NCBI RefSeq assembly: GCF_006542395.2
Contig: NZ_CP038231.1
Span: 1,881,807-1,945,806, forward strand
Direction of reading: 5' to 3'
Length of the DNA stretch: 64,000 nt
From: Formicincola oecophyllae
Lineage (GTDB): Bacteria; Pseudomonadota; Alphaproteobacteria; Acetobacterales; Acetobacteraceae
The notes below the pieces were generated by a model that saw only the letters and a list, made by a program, of their open reading frames with translations, had not been told where the DNA came from and did no database searches. A program made the position numbers and the translations under genes. Shown here one piece after another: positions 1-9,901 of this stretch. The stretch's first letter is position 1. Each line of letters begins with the position of its first letter.

Positions 1-2
1 CC

Positions 3-137
3 CAAGCCCAGGCCCGCGCCCAGCAAGACATGGATGCCCTGGCATTGCTGGAGAAATTCGCTGATTTGCGCGACAAGGGCGTTCTGACGCCAGAGGAGTT
101 CGAACGGAAGAAAGAAGAGATCCTCTCCAAATTCTGA
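3..137 (+). CDS. C-terminal end of a SHOCT-domain protein (partial)
   Basis: Only the last 44 codons are in the window; the gene begins before base 1. The tail contains a short helical hairpin typical of the SHOCT domain: a leucine-rich helix (LALLEKFADLRDKG), a turn with the common VLTPEEFERKK pattern, then KKEEILSKF and a TGA stop. SHOCT domains are small oligomerisation modules found at the ends of many otherwise unrelated bacterial proteins, so the main function of this protein cannot be told from what is visible. Confidence 0.75.
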   Translation, partial: QAQARAQQDMDALALLEKFADLRDKGVLTPEEFERKKEEILSKF

Positions 138-661
138 AGCCTTATTTCTGGGCAGAGGGGCAAAAGCTTGGGAAAGCCGCCCCAAAGCCACGCTTTCAAA
201 ACCGTGCTCCCTCAACAGTTCCCCTAAAGCCCCAACCCTGCCAACGCCGGCGTGAAACACCGGCTTAGGGGTTTCAAGGCAATGCAGGGTGCAAGCCCAA
301 AGGTAGTAAAAATTTTGCTTAGACCCCTTCAAGACAATCCGGCCCTTTCTGCTGCCTTATCCTGCGGGCGTCAGCAAGTGCGCACCGGCCTTAACGGGCC
401 ACTGTCCTACAGGGTTTCCGCCCTGACATTCCAGGCTTTAACGGACTTGCACCCCATACGGCGGCTCTGCCGCACAGGTAGCCTGGAGGGGAAGGAGCTG
501 GCTGGTGCTTTGAAAAAGGCATTAAATAAGAAATTAAGATAAGCGGGCGTGGAGCTGCCTAAGTCAGCTCTCATCATATGTGCTGCGGGGCGTTCCTCAA
601 GCACAGCGCCAACCATAAAGAACTGCAAGAAGGGGTCTGGTGAAAGCTAGGCTTTACACAT
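138..661. other. Intergenic region with decayed structured elements and no convincing gene
   Basis: No open frame here looks like a protein. The stretch 250-310 reads forward as a degraded relative of the structured element seen at 29331-29690 (GCCGG.GTGAAAC, then a GTAGTAAA motif). The stretch 365-461 is a reverse-oriented relative: its complement contains the conserved CCGTTAAAGCC core twice (around 388-402 and 433-446). It runs directly into a CRISPR-like repeat at 462-489. Confidence 0.5.
462..489 (+). repeat. Solitary degenerate type I-F-like CRISPR repeat
   Basis: The 28 bases match the crRNA-sense repeat of the two arrays in this window at 19 positions, with an unbroken 14-base core CTCTGCCGCACAGG at 465-478 that includes the hairpin. 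It is followed by GGGGAAGGAGCTGGCTGGTG, similar to the trailer sequence behind array 2. The preceding GGCGG closes a structured element, the same junction seen at the end of array 1. There is no second repeat at 60-base spacing, so this is a relic, not an array. Confidence 0.55.
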
Positions 662-751
662 ATGGAAAAAATCATGGACAGCCGCTGGACGTTCCCCGTT
701 ATCATTGTTGTCAGCGCCCTTATAGGCACTTGCCTTGGCTGGAAACTCTGA
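662..751 (+). CDS. Possible 29-residue small membrane protein
   Basis: A short frame encodes a basic/acidic start followed by one hydrophobic segment (FPVIIVVSALIGTCLGW) and a terminal KL, the shape of a single-pass small membrane protein. There is no strong Shine-Dalgarno sequence directly upstream, and the region has no other genes, so it may be chance. No family is recognised. Confidence 0.25.
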   Translation: MEKIMDSRWTFPVIIVVSALIGTCLGWKL

Positions 752-948
752 CTTCCCCTTGAAGGGTAAGACGGTCCCACAGCCAAGCCTAGTGCGGTGT
801 CGTGCCCTCTTCAGCAACGCCACCAACCAAGGAAGTGGGGTCAGGGAAGTGGGGAAGGGCGGACGTCCTTCGTGCCAATCCCATCTGAGCCAGCTTCCGC
901 TCCTATTAACCTTCTCAAATTACCTCCCCACCCTAAGGATTAGTGGGG
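752..948. other. Intergenic, nothing recognised
   Basis: This stretch between the possible small ORF and the end of the lipoprotein gene contains no supported coding frame, hairpin with T-run, or repeat that could be recognised. Confidence 0.5.
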
Positions 949-1431
949 TCAGCGGCGGCTGGGAGAGAGGGCACGCCCACCCTTAGAGGGGTGCTGCGGT
1001 CGTGGCGCTGTGGGGTAAGCTTCCATAGGGGTGCTGCCTGGCGGTATTTCAGCCAAGTAGCGGCTTAAAGCTTTGTCCACCTGCATGTTCTCAGAAGGGG
1101 CCATGTCATGATTGATGGCATTTTCCAGGGCATGGCGGGCGGCATTGTCCACCTTTAGCAGGGTTGGCATGTCGGTAGCGCCCAAGCGGCGGCTCAGCAA
1201 GGCGTTGCGCGCCATGCCATTGACCACGAAATAAGCGTAAAGCCGCGCCTGGGGGGAAACCAAGGGCTCCGCTTCCTCCGCCTGGGCGGCCTCAGCCCCC
1301 TGGCCTGGTTCAGCACGGCAGGCGGTCATGGCCATGGCAGTGCCAACGCCCAGCAACAGCACGGGCAGCAAGGCCAGGCGCCAAGGCGAAGCCCCCTTTG
1401 GCGTGGAGGTTGGGCGGGCTTGAGGGTGCAT
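949..1431 (-). CDS. Putative lipoprotein of unknown function
   Basis: About 160 residues. The N-terminus has a basic stretch, a hydrophobic core (LALLPVLLLGVGTAMA) and a lipobox-like MTAC, so it is probably exported and lipid-anchored. The mature part is acidic/alanine-rich and then has a helical region (ARLYAYFVVNGMARNALLSRR) suggestive of a small conserved helical domain; no named family is recognised. An in-frame ATG 66 bases further upstream (1497) is an alternative start with a GGAG motif; the shorter start places the signal sequence closer to the N-terminus. The gene diverges from rpmE. Confidence 0.6.
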   Translation of the reverse strand: MHPQARPTSTPKGASPWRLALLPVLLLGVGTAMAMTACRAEPGQGAEAAQAEEAEPLVSPQARLYAYFVVNGMARNALLSRRLGATDMPTLLKVDNAARHALENAINHDMAPSENMQVDKALSRYLAEIPPGSTPMEAYPTAPRPQHPSKGGRALSPSRR

Positions 1432-1552
1432 TAAAGGGGGCAACAAGGGTACCTCATTCTTTTCAGCGGCTGCTTGATGAGTTATAGAGCCCTTCATCCG
1501 CTTGATCCGCTCCGGTCGGCATCGGAGCCCCAGCACAGTAAGGTTTGCATAC

Positions 1553-1786
1553 ATGAAGCCCGATATTCACCCCGATTACCACGAAGTCACCATCATCCTG
1601 GCTGACGGCACAGAGTACAAGACGCGTTCTTGCTACGGCAAACCCGGCGACACCATCAAGCTGGACATCGACCCCCATACCCACCCCGCCTGGACCGGCG
1701 TGCAGCGCATCATGGACACCGGGGGCCGCGTTGCCAAGTTCAACAAGAAGTTTGGTGGCCTGGGCAACCTCGGCGCCAAGAAATAA
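1553..1786 (+). CDS. rpmE: 50S ribosomal protein L31
   Basis: A 77-residue protein with the L31 signature (MKPDIHPDY at the start, [13 protein letters not shown] near the end). The zinc-binding cysteines of the classical form are missing: only one Cys (RSCYG) remains, so this is the zinc-independent C-minus type. An insertion of charged residues in the middle ([19 protein letters not shown]) is common in alphaproteobacterial L31. The ATG at 1553 was chosen over a longer upstream frame because it gives the standard N-terminus. A terminator-like hairpin follows. Confidence 0.95.
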   Translation: MKPDIHPDYHEVTIILADGTEYKTRSCYGKPGDTIKLDIDPHTHPAWTGVQRIMDTGGRVAKFNKKFGGLGNLGAKK

Positions 1787-1793
1787 CGGCGCT

Positions 1794-1837
1794 TGGCTGC
1801 CCCCAAGCGCGCTTGGGCAGGCGGCCAGCCCCTTTTT
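1794..1837 (+). terminator. Probable rho-independent terminator of rpmE
   Basis: Inverted repeat CTGCCCCCAAGC (1797-1808) with GCTTGGGCAG (1811-1820), extended by GGCTG/CAGCC, followed by CCTTTTT. It lies just after the rpmE stop. Confidence 0.6.
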
Positions 1838-1876
1838 AAAATCATCGTTCGACCCCTGTTTGAGGTGAATGCGACC

Positions 1877-2503
1877 ATGTCCCAGCAGCCCCTCATGCCC
1901 AAGGCCACCGCTGTGTGGCTCATCGACAAGACTGGCCTGACGTTCACCCAGATTGCCGAGTTCTGCGGCATGCACCCCCTTGAGATCCAGGCCATTGCTG
2001 ATGGCGAAGTGGCAACAGGCATCAATGGTTATGACCCTGTTGCCAACCACCAGCTTTCCGCAGCTGAAATCACCCGCTGCGAGAAGGACCCTGCAGCGCG
2101 CCTCAAGCTGTTGCCTGCCAAAAACCCCGTGACGCGCCGCACCAAGGGTGCGCGCTACACCCCCGTTGCCCGCCGCAACGACAGGCCTGACGCCATCGCT
2201 TTCATCCTGCGCCAGTTCCCGCAGGTCCAGGATGTGCAGATCGCCCGCCTGCTTGGCACTACCAAAGACACCATCGCCAAAGTGCGCGAACGCCAGCACT
2301 GGAACAGCGCCAACATCAAGCCGCGTGACCCGGTTATTCTGGGCCTGTGCACGCAGACGGACTTCAACGCTGCCGTCAACGTTGCCAATGAGCGTGTAGC
2401 GCGTGAGAAGGCCGAAGCTGGCCTTAAGGATGGCATGGGCGCCATCCCTGCAGCGCCTGAAGCACCTGCTGCGGAAGCGCCAGCTTCCACCCCCGAAGCC
2501 TGA
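1877..2503 (+). CDS. trcR: DUF1013 / TrcR-type cell-cycle transcriptional regulator
   Basis: A 208-residue protein of the alphaproteobacterial DUF1013 family, recognised by the start [20 protein letters not shown], the helix-turn-helix-like [20 protein letters not shown], and the second DNA-binding-like segment [21 protein letters not shown]. Members are annotated as cell-cycle transcriptional regulators (TrcR); that role is by family only. The C-terminus carries an Ala/Pro/Glu-rich tail. The ATG at 1877 is preceded by GAGGTG at good spacing, and the stop overlaps the purE start by one base (TGATG), so translation is probably coupled. Confidence 0.85.
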   Translation: MSQQPLMPKATAVWLIDKTGLTFTQIAEFCGMHPLEIQAIADGEVATGINGYDPVANHQLSAAEITRCEKDPAARLKLLPAKNPVTRRTKGARYTPVARRNDRPDAIAFILRQFPQVQDVQIARLLGTTKDTIAKVRERQHWNSANIKPRDPVILGLCTQTDFNAAVNVANERVAREKAEAGLKDGMGAIPAAPEAPAAEAPASTPEA

Positions 2504-3060
2504 TGGCCGCCCAAGCCAGCGCCAGCGCTGCTGGGGCCCTCCAAGGGGCGCCCTTGAAGGGCACCGCCCCAGGTCCTGCGCAGGTGGGCATCATCATGGG
2601 CAGCCAGTCGGACTGGCCCACCATGCGCCATGCCGCCCAAACGCTGGACGCCCTGGGGGTGCCCTGGGAAGCGCGCATTGTTTCAGCCCACCGCACGCCA
2701 GACCGGCTGCAAGCCTATGCCAAAACGGCCCAAGGGCGCGGGTTGAAAACCGTCATCGCCGGCGCTGGCGGCGCTGCGCATCTGCCTGGCATGGCGGCAG
2801 CCTGGACGGCCCTCCCCGTGCTGGGCGTGCCTGTGGAAAGCCGCATCCTTAAAGGGCGCGACAGCCTGCTTTCCATTGTGCAGATGCCAGCTGGCGTGCC
2901 TGTGGGCACGTTGGCCATTGGCCGCGCTGGCGCTGTGAACGCTGCCTTGCTTTCGGCTGCTATCATCGCCCTTTCTGATGCTGCCTTGGCCCAGCGCTTG
3001 GCTGATTGGCGCGCTGCGCAGACGGCCTCCGTGGCAGCCGCTCCTTCAGACGAACCTTGA
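2503..3060 (+). CDS. purE: N5-carboxyaminoimidazole ribonucleotide mutase
   Basis: Catalyses the rearrangement of N5-CAIR to CAIR in de novo purine synthesis. The core motif [13 protein letters not shown], the SAHRTPDR loop and [11 protein letters not shown] are all present, which mark a class I PurE. The protein is 185 residues, with about 27 extra low-complexity residues at the N-terminus. It overlaps trcR by one base and is followed 150 bases later by purK, its partner enzyme. Confidence 0.95.
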   Translation: MAAQASASAAGALQGAPLKGTAPGPAQVGIIMGSQSDWPTMRHAAQTLDALGVPWEARIVSAHRTPDRLQAYAKTAQGRGLKTVIAGAGGAAHLPGMAAAWTALPVLGVPVESRILKGRDSLLSIVQMPAGVPVGTLAIGRAGAVNAALLSAAIIALSDAALAQRLADWRAAQTASVAAAPSDEP

Positions 3061-3212
3061 AAGCGCAGCCGACCCAGTAAGGGATGGAGGAGCGCTAAGG
3101 GCTGCCCAATACCCCATGGTTTTTCCTGCCCTAGGCCTTCCCTGCTGGGTTAGCTCACCCGGCTGCCCACCCGACCACATCATTTCCCCCGTTTCCAGGA
3201 GCCACCACGCCC

Positions 3213-4376
3213 ATGCCCGGCAACGCTTCAGCTGTTTTCGCCAGCTTTCCCTCATCAGGCATCATTGGGATTGTGGGTGGTGGGCAATTGGGACGGATGT
3301 CCGCCCAAGCTGCAGCCAAGCTGGGGCTGCGCGTGCACATATTGGCTGACGGGCCAGATAGCCCCGCTTCTGAAGTGGCCTGGAAAACCACGGTGGGCCG
3401 CTATGACGACCCAGCCGTGCTGGAACGCTTCGCCGCAGAGTGCGATGTGGTGACGTTTGAGTTCGAGAATATCAGTGAAGAGGGCCTGGCCCACCTTGAA
3501 ACGCTGCGCCCTGTGCGCCCGGCGCGCCGCATTCTGCAAATCAGCCAGGACAGGCTGGTGGAGAAAGCCACCCTTGAAGAACTTGGTTTTGAGGTCGCCC
3601 CCTGGCGCCCTGTCCGCACTGAGGCCGAACTGGCGGCGCTGGCTGACTTCCCCCTGCCCTTCGTGCTGAAGACCACGCGCCTGGGCTATGACGGCAAAGG
3701 CCAGCGCTGGATCAGGACGGAGGCGGAGCGTGAAGCCCTCCTCAACGGGCAGGACGCCAAGGCGCCACCACTGCCCCTGGTGGCTGAAGGCAAGGTGGAC
3801 TTCGCGCGCGAGCTCAGCGTAATGGTGGCGCGCAGCCCCTCTGGCACCATCATCAACTTCCCTGCTACGGAGAACCACCACCGTGATGGCATCCTGCGCC
3901 TTTCCATCGCGCCAGCCCCCATCACGCCTGAGCGCACTGCCGCGCTAGAGGTCCTGGCCTGCCACCTGGCGGAGAAGCTAGGCCTTGAAGGGCTGATGGG
4001 CATTGAGTTCTTTGAGGCTGAGGACGGGCGCTTCCTCATCAACGAAATAGCGCCGCGCCCGCACAATTCTGGCCACTGGACGCAGAATGGTTGCACCCTT
4101 GACCAGTTTGAGGCCCACATCCGTTCCGTGGCGGACATGCCACTGCCCAAGCCCTGGCGCCATTCAGACGTGGCGATGAGCAACATCATCGGCCCTGACG
4201 ACATGGCCCAGGTCCCCGCCATGCTGCGGGAGGAAGCGGCGGCCGTTCACCTCTACGGCAAAAAGGAGGCCCGCCCAGGCCGCAAAATGGGCCACGTCAA
4301 CCGCCCCTTCCCCAAAGGGGCCATGCCTGGCCTCCCCACCCTCGCCACCTTCAAACCAGCTTTGAAAGAGGGTTGA
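3213..4376 (+). CDS. purK: N5-carboxyaminoimidazole ribonucleotide synthase
   Basis: ATP-grasp enzyme (387 residues) that carboxylates AIR to N5-CAIR, the substrate of PurE. The N-terminal GIVGGGQLGRM nucleotide-binding turn, the FVLKTTRLGYDGKGQ ATP-grasp segment and the catalytic INEIAPRPHNSGHWT motif are complete. It follows purE after a 152-base spacer that could carry its own promoter. No sign of damage. Confidence 0.96.
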   Translation: MPGNASAVFASFPSSGIIGIVGGGQLGRMSAQAAAKLGLRVHILADGPDSPASEVAWKTTVGRYDDPAVLERFAAECDVVTFEFENISEEGLAHLETLRPVRPARRILQISQDRLVEKATLEELGFEVAPWRPVRTEAELAALADFPLPFVLKTTRLGYDGKGQRWIRTEAEREALLNGQDAKAPPLPLVAEGKVDFARELSVMVARSPSGTIINFPATENHHRDGILRLSIAPAPITPERTAALEVLACHLAEKLGLEGLMGIEFFEAEDGRFLINEIAPRPHNSGHWTQNGCTLDQFEAHIRSVADMPLPKPWRHSDVAMSNIIGPDDMAQVPAMLREEAAAVHLYGKKEARPGRKMGHVNRPFPKGAMPGLPTLATFKPALKEG

Positions 4377-4382
4377 GGGACC

Positions 4383-4412
4383 TTGGCAGGATCTTTGGGG
4401 TGGAGCTATAAG
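4383..4412 (+). promoter_or_regulatory. Candidate sigma-70-like promoter of the type III R-M operon
   Basis: TTGGCA (4383-4388) and TATAAG (4407-4412) are separated by 18 bases and lie about 50 bases upstream of the mod start codon. A GAGGGA ribosome-binding site precedes the ATG at 4464. Prediction from sequence only. Confidence 0.4.
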
Positions 4413-4463
4413 CAACGTACCTTGTCTGCCCCAGGCCAGATTTTGAATCCATGAGGGAACACC

Positions 4464-6220
4464 ATGTCCAGCAATGAGCTCCGTAAAGGCCGCCACACCA
4501 CTTACGGCAAGCGCATTGGCCTGTACGGGGAAGGGGGCAGTCATGCTGGATTCTTGCAGGATGACAACAGCGTCGTGCTGTCCTTCCCGTTCAAGGATTG
4601 TGTCCTTGAAGGGGGCATGACCAAAGAAGACAAAAAACGTGAAGAACGTTACCTGCACCAGGCGATGGACCGCAGGGACATCAACACCCTGTTTGAACCC
4701 AAAGTCTTGACAGGCTTTGAGTTTGTGGGCGATCCCAACAGCCAACAGCCAACAGCCAACAGCCAACAGCCAACAGCCAACAGCCAACAGCCAACACTGT
4801 AGAGTTTTTTGACGAACAAGGTGCCCTCAAGCAGAACCTGCTGATCAAGGGCAACAACCTGCTGGCTCTCCACGCTTTGGAGCCGCGCCTGGCTGGCAAG
4901 GTGAAGCTCATTTACATTGACCCGCCTTACAACACAGGCAGTGACGGTTTTAAATATAATGATGACTTCAACCATTCATCATGGTTGGTGTTCATGAAAA
5001 ACCGTCTTGAAATAGCCCAAAAGCTTTTAAAAGATGATGGCGTTATATTGGTCCATTGTGATGATCAAGAGCAGGCTTATTTAAAAGTTCTTATGGATGA
5101 GGTGTTCGGGCGCGATAATTTTGTTGAAACCTTTATATGGAAAAATTCTGATAATGCGCCAAATTTGTCTAAAAAATCACGTAGTTCAGTAGAATATATC
5201 CATGCTTATGAAAAGAAAATGGATAAATCTATTCCTTACATAGGTAAATTAACTGAAAATGGTGATGCTCCATTAAATCATAGAGGCAATTCAATCAAAG
5301 AACTTACATTTCCTCAAAAATCTATAAAATTTAATATCAAAGATTGTAATGTTAAAGTTGGAAAACCTGACAGAATAGAAATAATGAATGAATTTGAGAT
5401 TTTTGATGGCCTTAATGATAGAGCAGTTCGTCTTAAAGGGGATTTTGTTTGGACACAAGAAAAGTTAGAAGAGGAAATTCAGTCTGGGACCTATTTTATT
5501 GTTAAATCAGATAAATTTGCTATCAGATTTCAACGGTTAAACACCAAGCCAATGGCGCCTGAGAAATTTATTGGCAATAATTATCTAACCAAATCCCTTG
5601 GGATAGGTACTAATGAAGACGCAAGCAGTCATTTAAGGGAAATGAATATAAAATTCGCTTATTCCAAGCCTGAAAGTATAGTGGCTTTTTTCATCAAGGC
5701 CATTACCAACCCAGGGGATATTGTTCTGGACTACCATCTTGGTTCGGGCACCACGGCTGCTGTGGCCCATAAAATGGGCCGGCGCTGGATTGGCATTGAG
5801 CAGATGGACTATATCGAGAACATCACCAAGGAACGCCTCAAAAAAGTCATCGCTGGCGAGCAAGGCGGGGTTTCGGAAGCCTTGAAATGGCACGGTGGGG
5901 GCACGTTCGTTTATTTTGAACTGAAGAAATACAACCAGGAATTCTTGGAGCGCATCATGGCGGCAGATAGCTTAAGCGCTTTGAAAGCCGTGCAGGACGA
6001 CATGTTCAGGAACGCCTTCCTCACCTTCTGGACTGATGCCAGGGAGTTCAGGGAAGAGCATGACTACGGCAAACTCAGTTTGGAGGAACGCAAAAAGAAG
6101 CTCATCGCCGTGTTGGACGAAAACCACTTCTACCTCAACAAGCGTGAGATGAATGACAAGCGCCACGTGGTTTCAGGGGAAGAGAAAGCCCTGACCACAC
6201 GTTTCTACGGTGAAGGCTGA
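4464..6220 (+). CDS. mod: Phase-variable type III DNA methyltransferase Mod (OFF register in this sequence)
   Basis: N6-adenine methyltransferase and specificity subunit of a type III R-M system. The first frame (4464-4802) encodes a typical Mod N-terminus, enters the CCAACAG heptamer tract and stops at TAG 4800-4802. The catalytic part continues in another frame from inside the tract to 6220: FFDEQGALKQNLLIKGNN, then DPPYNTG (motif IV, near 4918) and, near the end, LDYHLGSGTT (motif I), the beta-class order. Adding one heptamer, or removing two, joins the two frames into about 587 residues, a normal Mod length. The middle (about 5100-5690, target recognition region) is strikingly AT-rich compared with both ends. 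No alternative start can express the catalytic part well. The stop overlaps the res ATG. Confidence 0.88.
4735..4796 (+). repeat. Heptameric simple-sequence repeat (CCAACAG) x8 plus partial copy
   Basis: Eight perfect tandem copies of CCAACAG occupy 4735-4790 and a partial ninth (CCAACA) ends at 4796. A seven-base unit shifts the reading frame with every copy gained or lost, and none of the three frames contains a stop inside the tract (it reads PTANSQQ). With eight copies mod is out of frame; nine or six copies would be in frame. This is the classic layout of slipped-strand phase variation. Confidence 0.93.
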
Positions 6221-9143
6221 TGGGCAAGGCAACTGTCCTCCAACAGGATACCATCCAACAATCCCTTGAAGGGGCCCTGTTCAACCAGTTGGCCACAGAC
6301 CACGCCTACCAGGTATGGGCCCAGAATGAAGGCCAGGAACTACCCGCCTGTATAACGGACAACCTTTCGCGCACATTGCGTGATTACCAGGAAGAGGCGG
6401 TCAGGCGTTTCATTTGGTTGTTTGAGAACGACCGTGCCCAGGCCAGGCACCTGCTGTTCAACATGGCCACGGGCACTGGTAAGACCGTCACCTTGGCTGC
6501 CCTGGTGCTTTACCTTTACAGCCAAGGCTATCGGAACTTCGTGTTTTTGGTGCACCAGCTCAACATCAAGGAGCAAGCCGAAAACGTCTTGACGGTGGCC
6601 CGTGACAAATCAGGCCCCAACCCAAAATACTTGTTCAACCCCAAGGGCGTTAAAATCAATGGCCAGGCTGTGCACATTCAAAGCGGCGCAGGGTTTGTTC
6701 GCGCTGCCGCGCCCAACCCGCCAGCCATCATCAATTTCATTTTCACCACCACTTCTGGCCTTTACAACGCCCTGACTGTTGAAAGAGAAAATGAGTTGGG
6801 ACTGGATGATTTCGCTCAGAACCCCACAGTTCTCCTGGCTGATGAAGCCCACCATTTGAATGTGGAAACCAGGAAAAGCGTCACTAAAAGGACAAGGAAG
6901 AATTGCTGAACTGGGAAACCGCTGTTCAGAAAGCCTTTGCCAGGCGCCAAGACAACCTGTTGCTGGAGTTCACGGCCACTGTTGATTACAAAAACCCCAA
7001 CATTCTTGAGAAATACAAAAGCAAAATCATCCAGCGCTATGATTTCAAGGCGTTCAACCAAGATGGTTACAGCAAAGTGGTCAGGCCACTTTACAATGAG
7101 GCCACCCAGGCCATTGACCAGAAACGCGCGCTCATCGTCCATGCGGTGGCGTTGAGCCAATACCGCAAGTTGCTGGCAGCCAGTTTGGGGGTGGTCCTCA
7201 ATCCGGTCATCCTGGTCAAATCCACCAAAGTAAAGCAGTCAGAAGAGGACAGGAATTTTTTCAACGCCGTCATCCAGTCCATAACGCCAGAGGACTTCAG
7301 GCCCTTGTTGAAGTTGGGGGACAGTTTGCGCAGTGCCCTCAGCAAAGCTGAAGCGTCCTCAACAACCTCTTCCCAGGGCCATCAGGAAGATTTAACCATT
7401 GCGCAGATGTTCACCTGGCTGGCTGACGCCAAACGCCGTGGCGCCCTGGCTGGCCCCCGGGACCCAGATGGCCTGCAGCATTTCATAGCCAGCATTAAGG
7501 AGGATTTCTCCCCTGAGAGCACGTTGGTGTACAACAGCCAGAAAAAGGACAATCCCACCCTGCTTAAAAAGCTGGATGACCCACGTAATACCATCAGGAC
7601 CATCTTTTCCGTTCAGGCCTTGAATGAAGGCTGGGATGTGTTGAGCCTTTTTGACATCATCCACTTTGACATTGCCAGCACCAAAAAGGTTTCCTTGCAG
7701 GATGTTCAGCTGATTGGTCGGGGCGCCCGGTTGTTCCCTTACGAATTGCCTAGAAAATATGACAACGCCGGCATGTTCTCCCAAGATTTCGGCACGGACC
7801 GTTACAAACGGAAATTTGACCGCAGCCCCCAAGCCCATGAACGCATCCTTGAAACCATGTTCTACCATTTCGTCAAAACGGGAGCTTACTGGGAGGGGCT
7901 CAAAGAAGACCTGTTGGGTGAAGGGATCATCAACCGGGGCAGCGTCAAAATCACCTTGAAGCTCAAAGAGCACTTTCAAAAAAGTGAGACCTACAGGAAA
8001 GGTTTTGTGCTCCTCAACAAACGTGTGCAGCGCACGGAAGTCACTGAAAGGGAATTGGACGCCTTTCTCCAGAAGCCCCTTGAGGTGCGCCCTTATGAAC
8101 TGCGCAGTGAAAGCCTGCATGACAGGCAGCGCGCCCAAGCCATGGAGGCTTTGGAGACAAAAAAAATAAAGCTGACGGAGGAGTTTTTCTCCAGAACGCT
8201 TTTGCGCTCTGCCCTCATGGTGGCTGAGGGGGACTTCTTCCGCCATGAGAATCTTGCGCGCCATTTGCCAGGCCTAGAAAGCGTTGATGTGTTCCTGACA
8301 AGGCACTTGCCCCGATTTGAGATCATTTACCGCCACCATCCCAACAAATCTTTTGAAGGGCTTTCCGCGCAGGAAAAGCACCATTTGCTGGTTCATGCGG
8401 TTCTGCCCCAAATCAGAAAAGCCATGGACAGGGAAATGCCCCTCATGATGGGCAGCCGCACATTTTACCCTGTCCCCATGGAAAAGGTGTTTTCCAAGGT
8501 CAAGGACATCTGGTTGGTTGCTGACGATGGCGCCACTGGGCCTCAGGGTGAGAAATTGCCTTTCTCCTCCACGGAACGTGCGCGCAGCCAAATCAATCAT
8601 TTTGATGATGAACTGCGTTGTGACCTATCCCGGGAAAGTTGGTATGCCCACAATGATAATTATGGCACTTTAGAAGAAAAACGCTTTGTCAAATATATTC
8701 AAAACCACATCACAAAGCTGCAAAGCAGGTTTAAGGGCTGTGAGATTTTCCTTTTGCGTAATGAGCTGGAGTATTTCGTTTACAGCTTGAAGGATGGAAG
8801 GCGTTTCGCGCCAGATTACCTGTTATTCATCAATGATAGGGTAAACCGGCAATTTTATTTCCAATGTCTGCTGGAGGCCAAGGGGGAACATCTTTGGGAA
8901 CATGATTCCTGGAAGCAAGAGGCCCTGCTGAACATCACCCATAATGCCGAAGTGGACTTGACGGCACCGCCTGGTGGTGTGGAGGTGCACGGCAAATCAT
9001 TTGTGGCTTCAGCAGATTTTCTCCTTACTGTTCGTGCAGAACATTATGAAACGATCAAATGTTTGGGCGTAGCTTTCTATAATGCTGAACCTGAAAAGGA
9101 ACAGGCATTCCAAACAAGCCTTGGAACCACTTTGGGTTTATGA
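6220..9143 (+). pseudogene. res: Type III restriction enzyme Res subunit, frameshifted
   Basis: Helicase-nuclease subunit (about 974 residues if intact). The first part (6220-6909) has Walker A MATGTGKT (about residue 84) and the DEAHH box (about residue 208), then runs out of frame to TGA. The second part (from about 6888) continues KDKEELLNWETAVQKAF, the helicase C-domain with QLIGRGARLFPYE, and a C-terminal PD-(D/E)xK nuclease (PDYLLF followed by LLEAKGEH). The break is at ACTAAAAGGAC (6883-6893): one more A would restore T-K-K-D-K-E-E. It may be a real mutation or an assembly error in a short A-run. The start overlaps the mod stop, showing one operon. Confidence 0.88.
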
Positions 9144-9163
9144 CGGTTTGCGGTTGAAAACCT

Positions 9164-9901
9164 TTACGGTTGGTTTTGCCCCAAAGGGTTCTTGATGGCG
9201 GCGTGGAGGGCGCTGGGGGATAGGGGAAGGCAGGTGATGTGAGGCAAGCGGGGCAGCGGTGCCCCACCACTCATGCCCGTTTCCGCCACGTTTCCAGCAA
9301 GCGTGCTTTCCGCTTCATTCAGCGCTGACCCCTGGTCCCCAGGTGTGATGGACTGGCTGGCGGCGCTGCCCTGCTGGGGCTCGGCTTCTGGGCAGCTTGG
9401 CTGGAACCTTGTGTTTCGTTCAAAGAACAGGCCCCAGCCCATGATGTCACAGCTTTCAGCGCCAACATAGAAACGCGCCAGGAGGGCTTTGCGCCCCCCC
9501 TCAACCCCTTTGCCTGGCACCAGGGCTGCCTGCGGCATGGCGAAGCTGGTTGAGACCTCAAAAGGCAGGATGGGCGGGAAAAGCGCACTGCGCAGGCAGA
9601 GGAAGGTTTTCTCAGCGAAAAAGCCCTTCTCCCCCATCGCCTGGCTCATGAAGCAAGGGTTGGCCTCTGGCAGGCCTTGGCAGGACCATTCATCAAGCGT
9701 CTTCTCAGGCAACCAGAAGCTGCACCCTTCCTGCAACGCTTCGAAAATGAGGTAGGCATGGCGCCTTGCCTTAGTTGAGGCATTCCAGATGGTGAGGTCC
9801 AGCGGGGTGGCCAAGCGCGCGGCCTGCCCCAGCCCCTGCCTGCTGCCAGCCAGCAGGGCGGTGGCGCCCAAGGTGGGTTGGAGAATAAAGCGTGTGTTCA
9901 T
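9164..9901 (-). CDS. Hypothetical protein
   Basis: A 245-residue frame on the strand opposite to the R-M genes, ending 20 bases after res. Its composition fits the host genome. The first two thirds look like a folded domain (a DLTIWNASTKARRHAYLIFEA segment and CDIMGWGLFFE), followed by a polar, Ser/Gly/Pro-rich tail. No family is recognised, and there is no signal peptide or clear membrane segment. It may be host rather than part of the defence locus. Confidence 0.5.
   Translation of the reverse strand: MNTRFILQPTLGATALLAGSRQGLGQAARLATPLDLTIWNASTKARRHAYLIFEALQEGCSFWLPEKTLDEWSCQGLPEANPCFMSQAMGEKGFFAEKTFLCLRSALFPPILPFEVSTSFAMPQAALVPGKGVEGGRKALLARFYVGAESCDIMGWGLFFERNTRFQPSCPEAEPQQGSAASQSITPGDQGSALNEAESTLAGNVAETGMSGGAPLPRLPHITCLPLSPSALHAAIKNPLGQNQP

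Noticed and set aside
252..542. A 96-codon frame in the first intergenic region
   Set aside because: It is made of degraded repeat-element sequence and crosses the solo CRISPR repeat; codon usage is unlike neighbouring genes.
4877..6220. Separate methylase gene starting at TTG 4877
   Set aside because: The frame is open back into the repeat tract and encodes conserved Mod residues before 4877; there is no ribosome-binding site for this start.
6883..6909. Programmed ribosomal frameshift in res
   Set aside because: The site is not a recognisable slippery heptamer and has no clear downstream stimulator; a simple one-base deletion or sequencing error is more likely.
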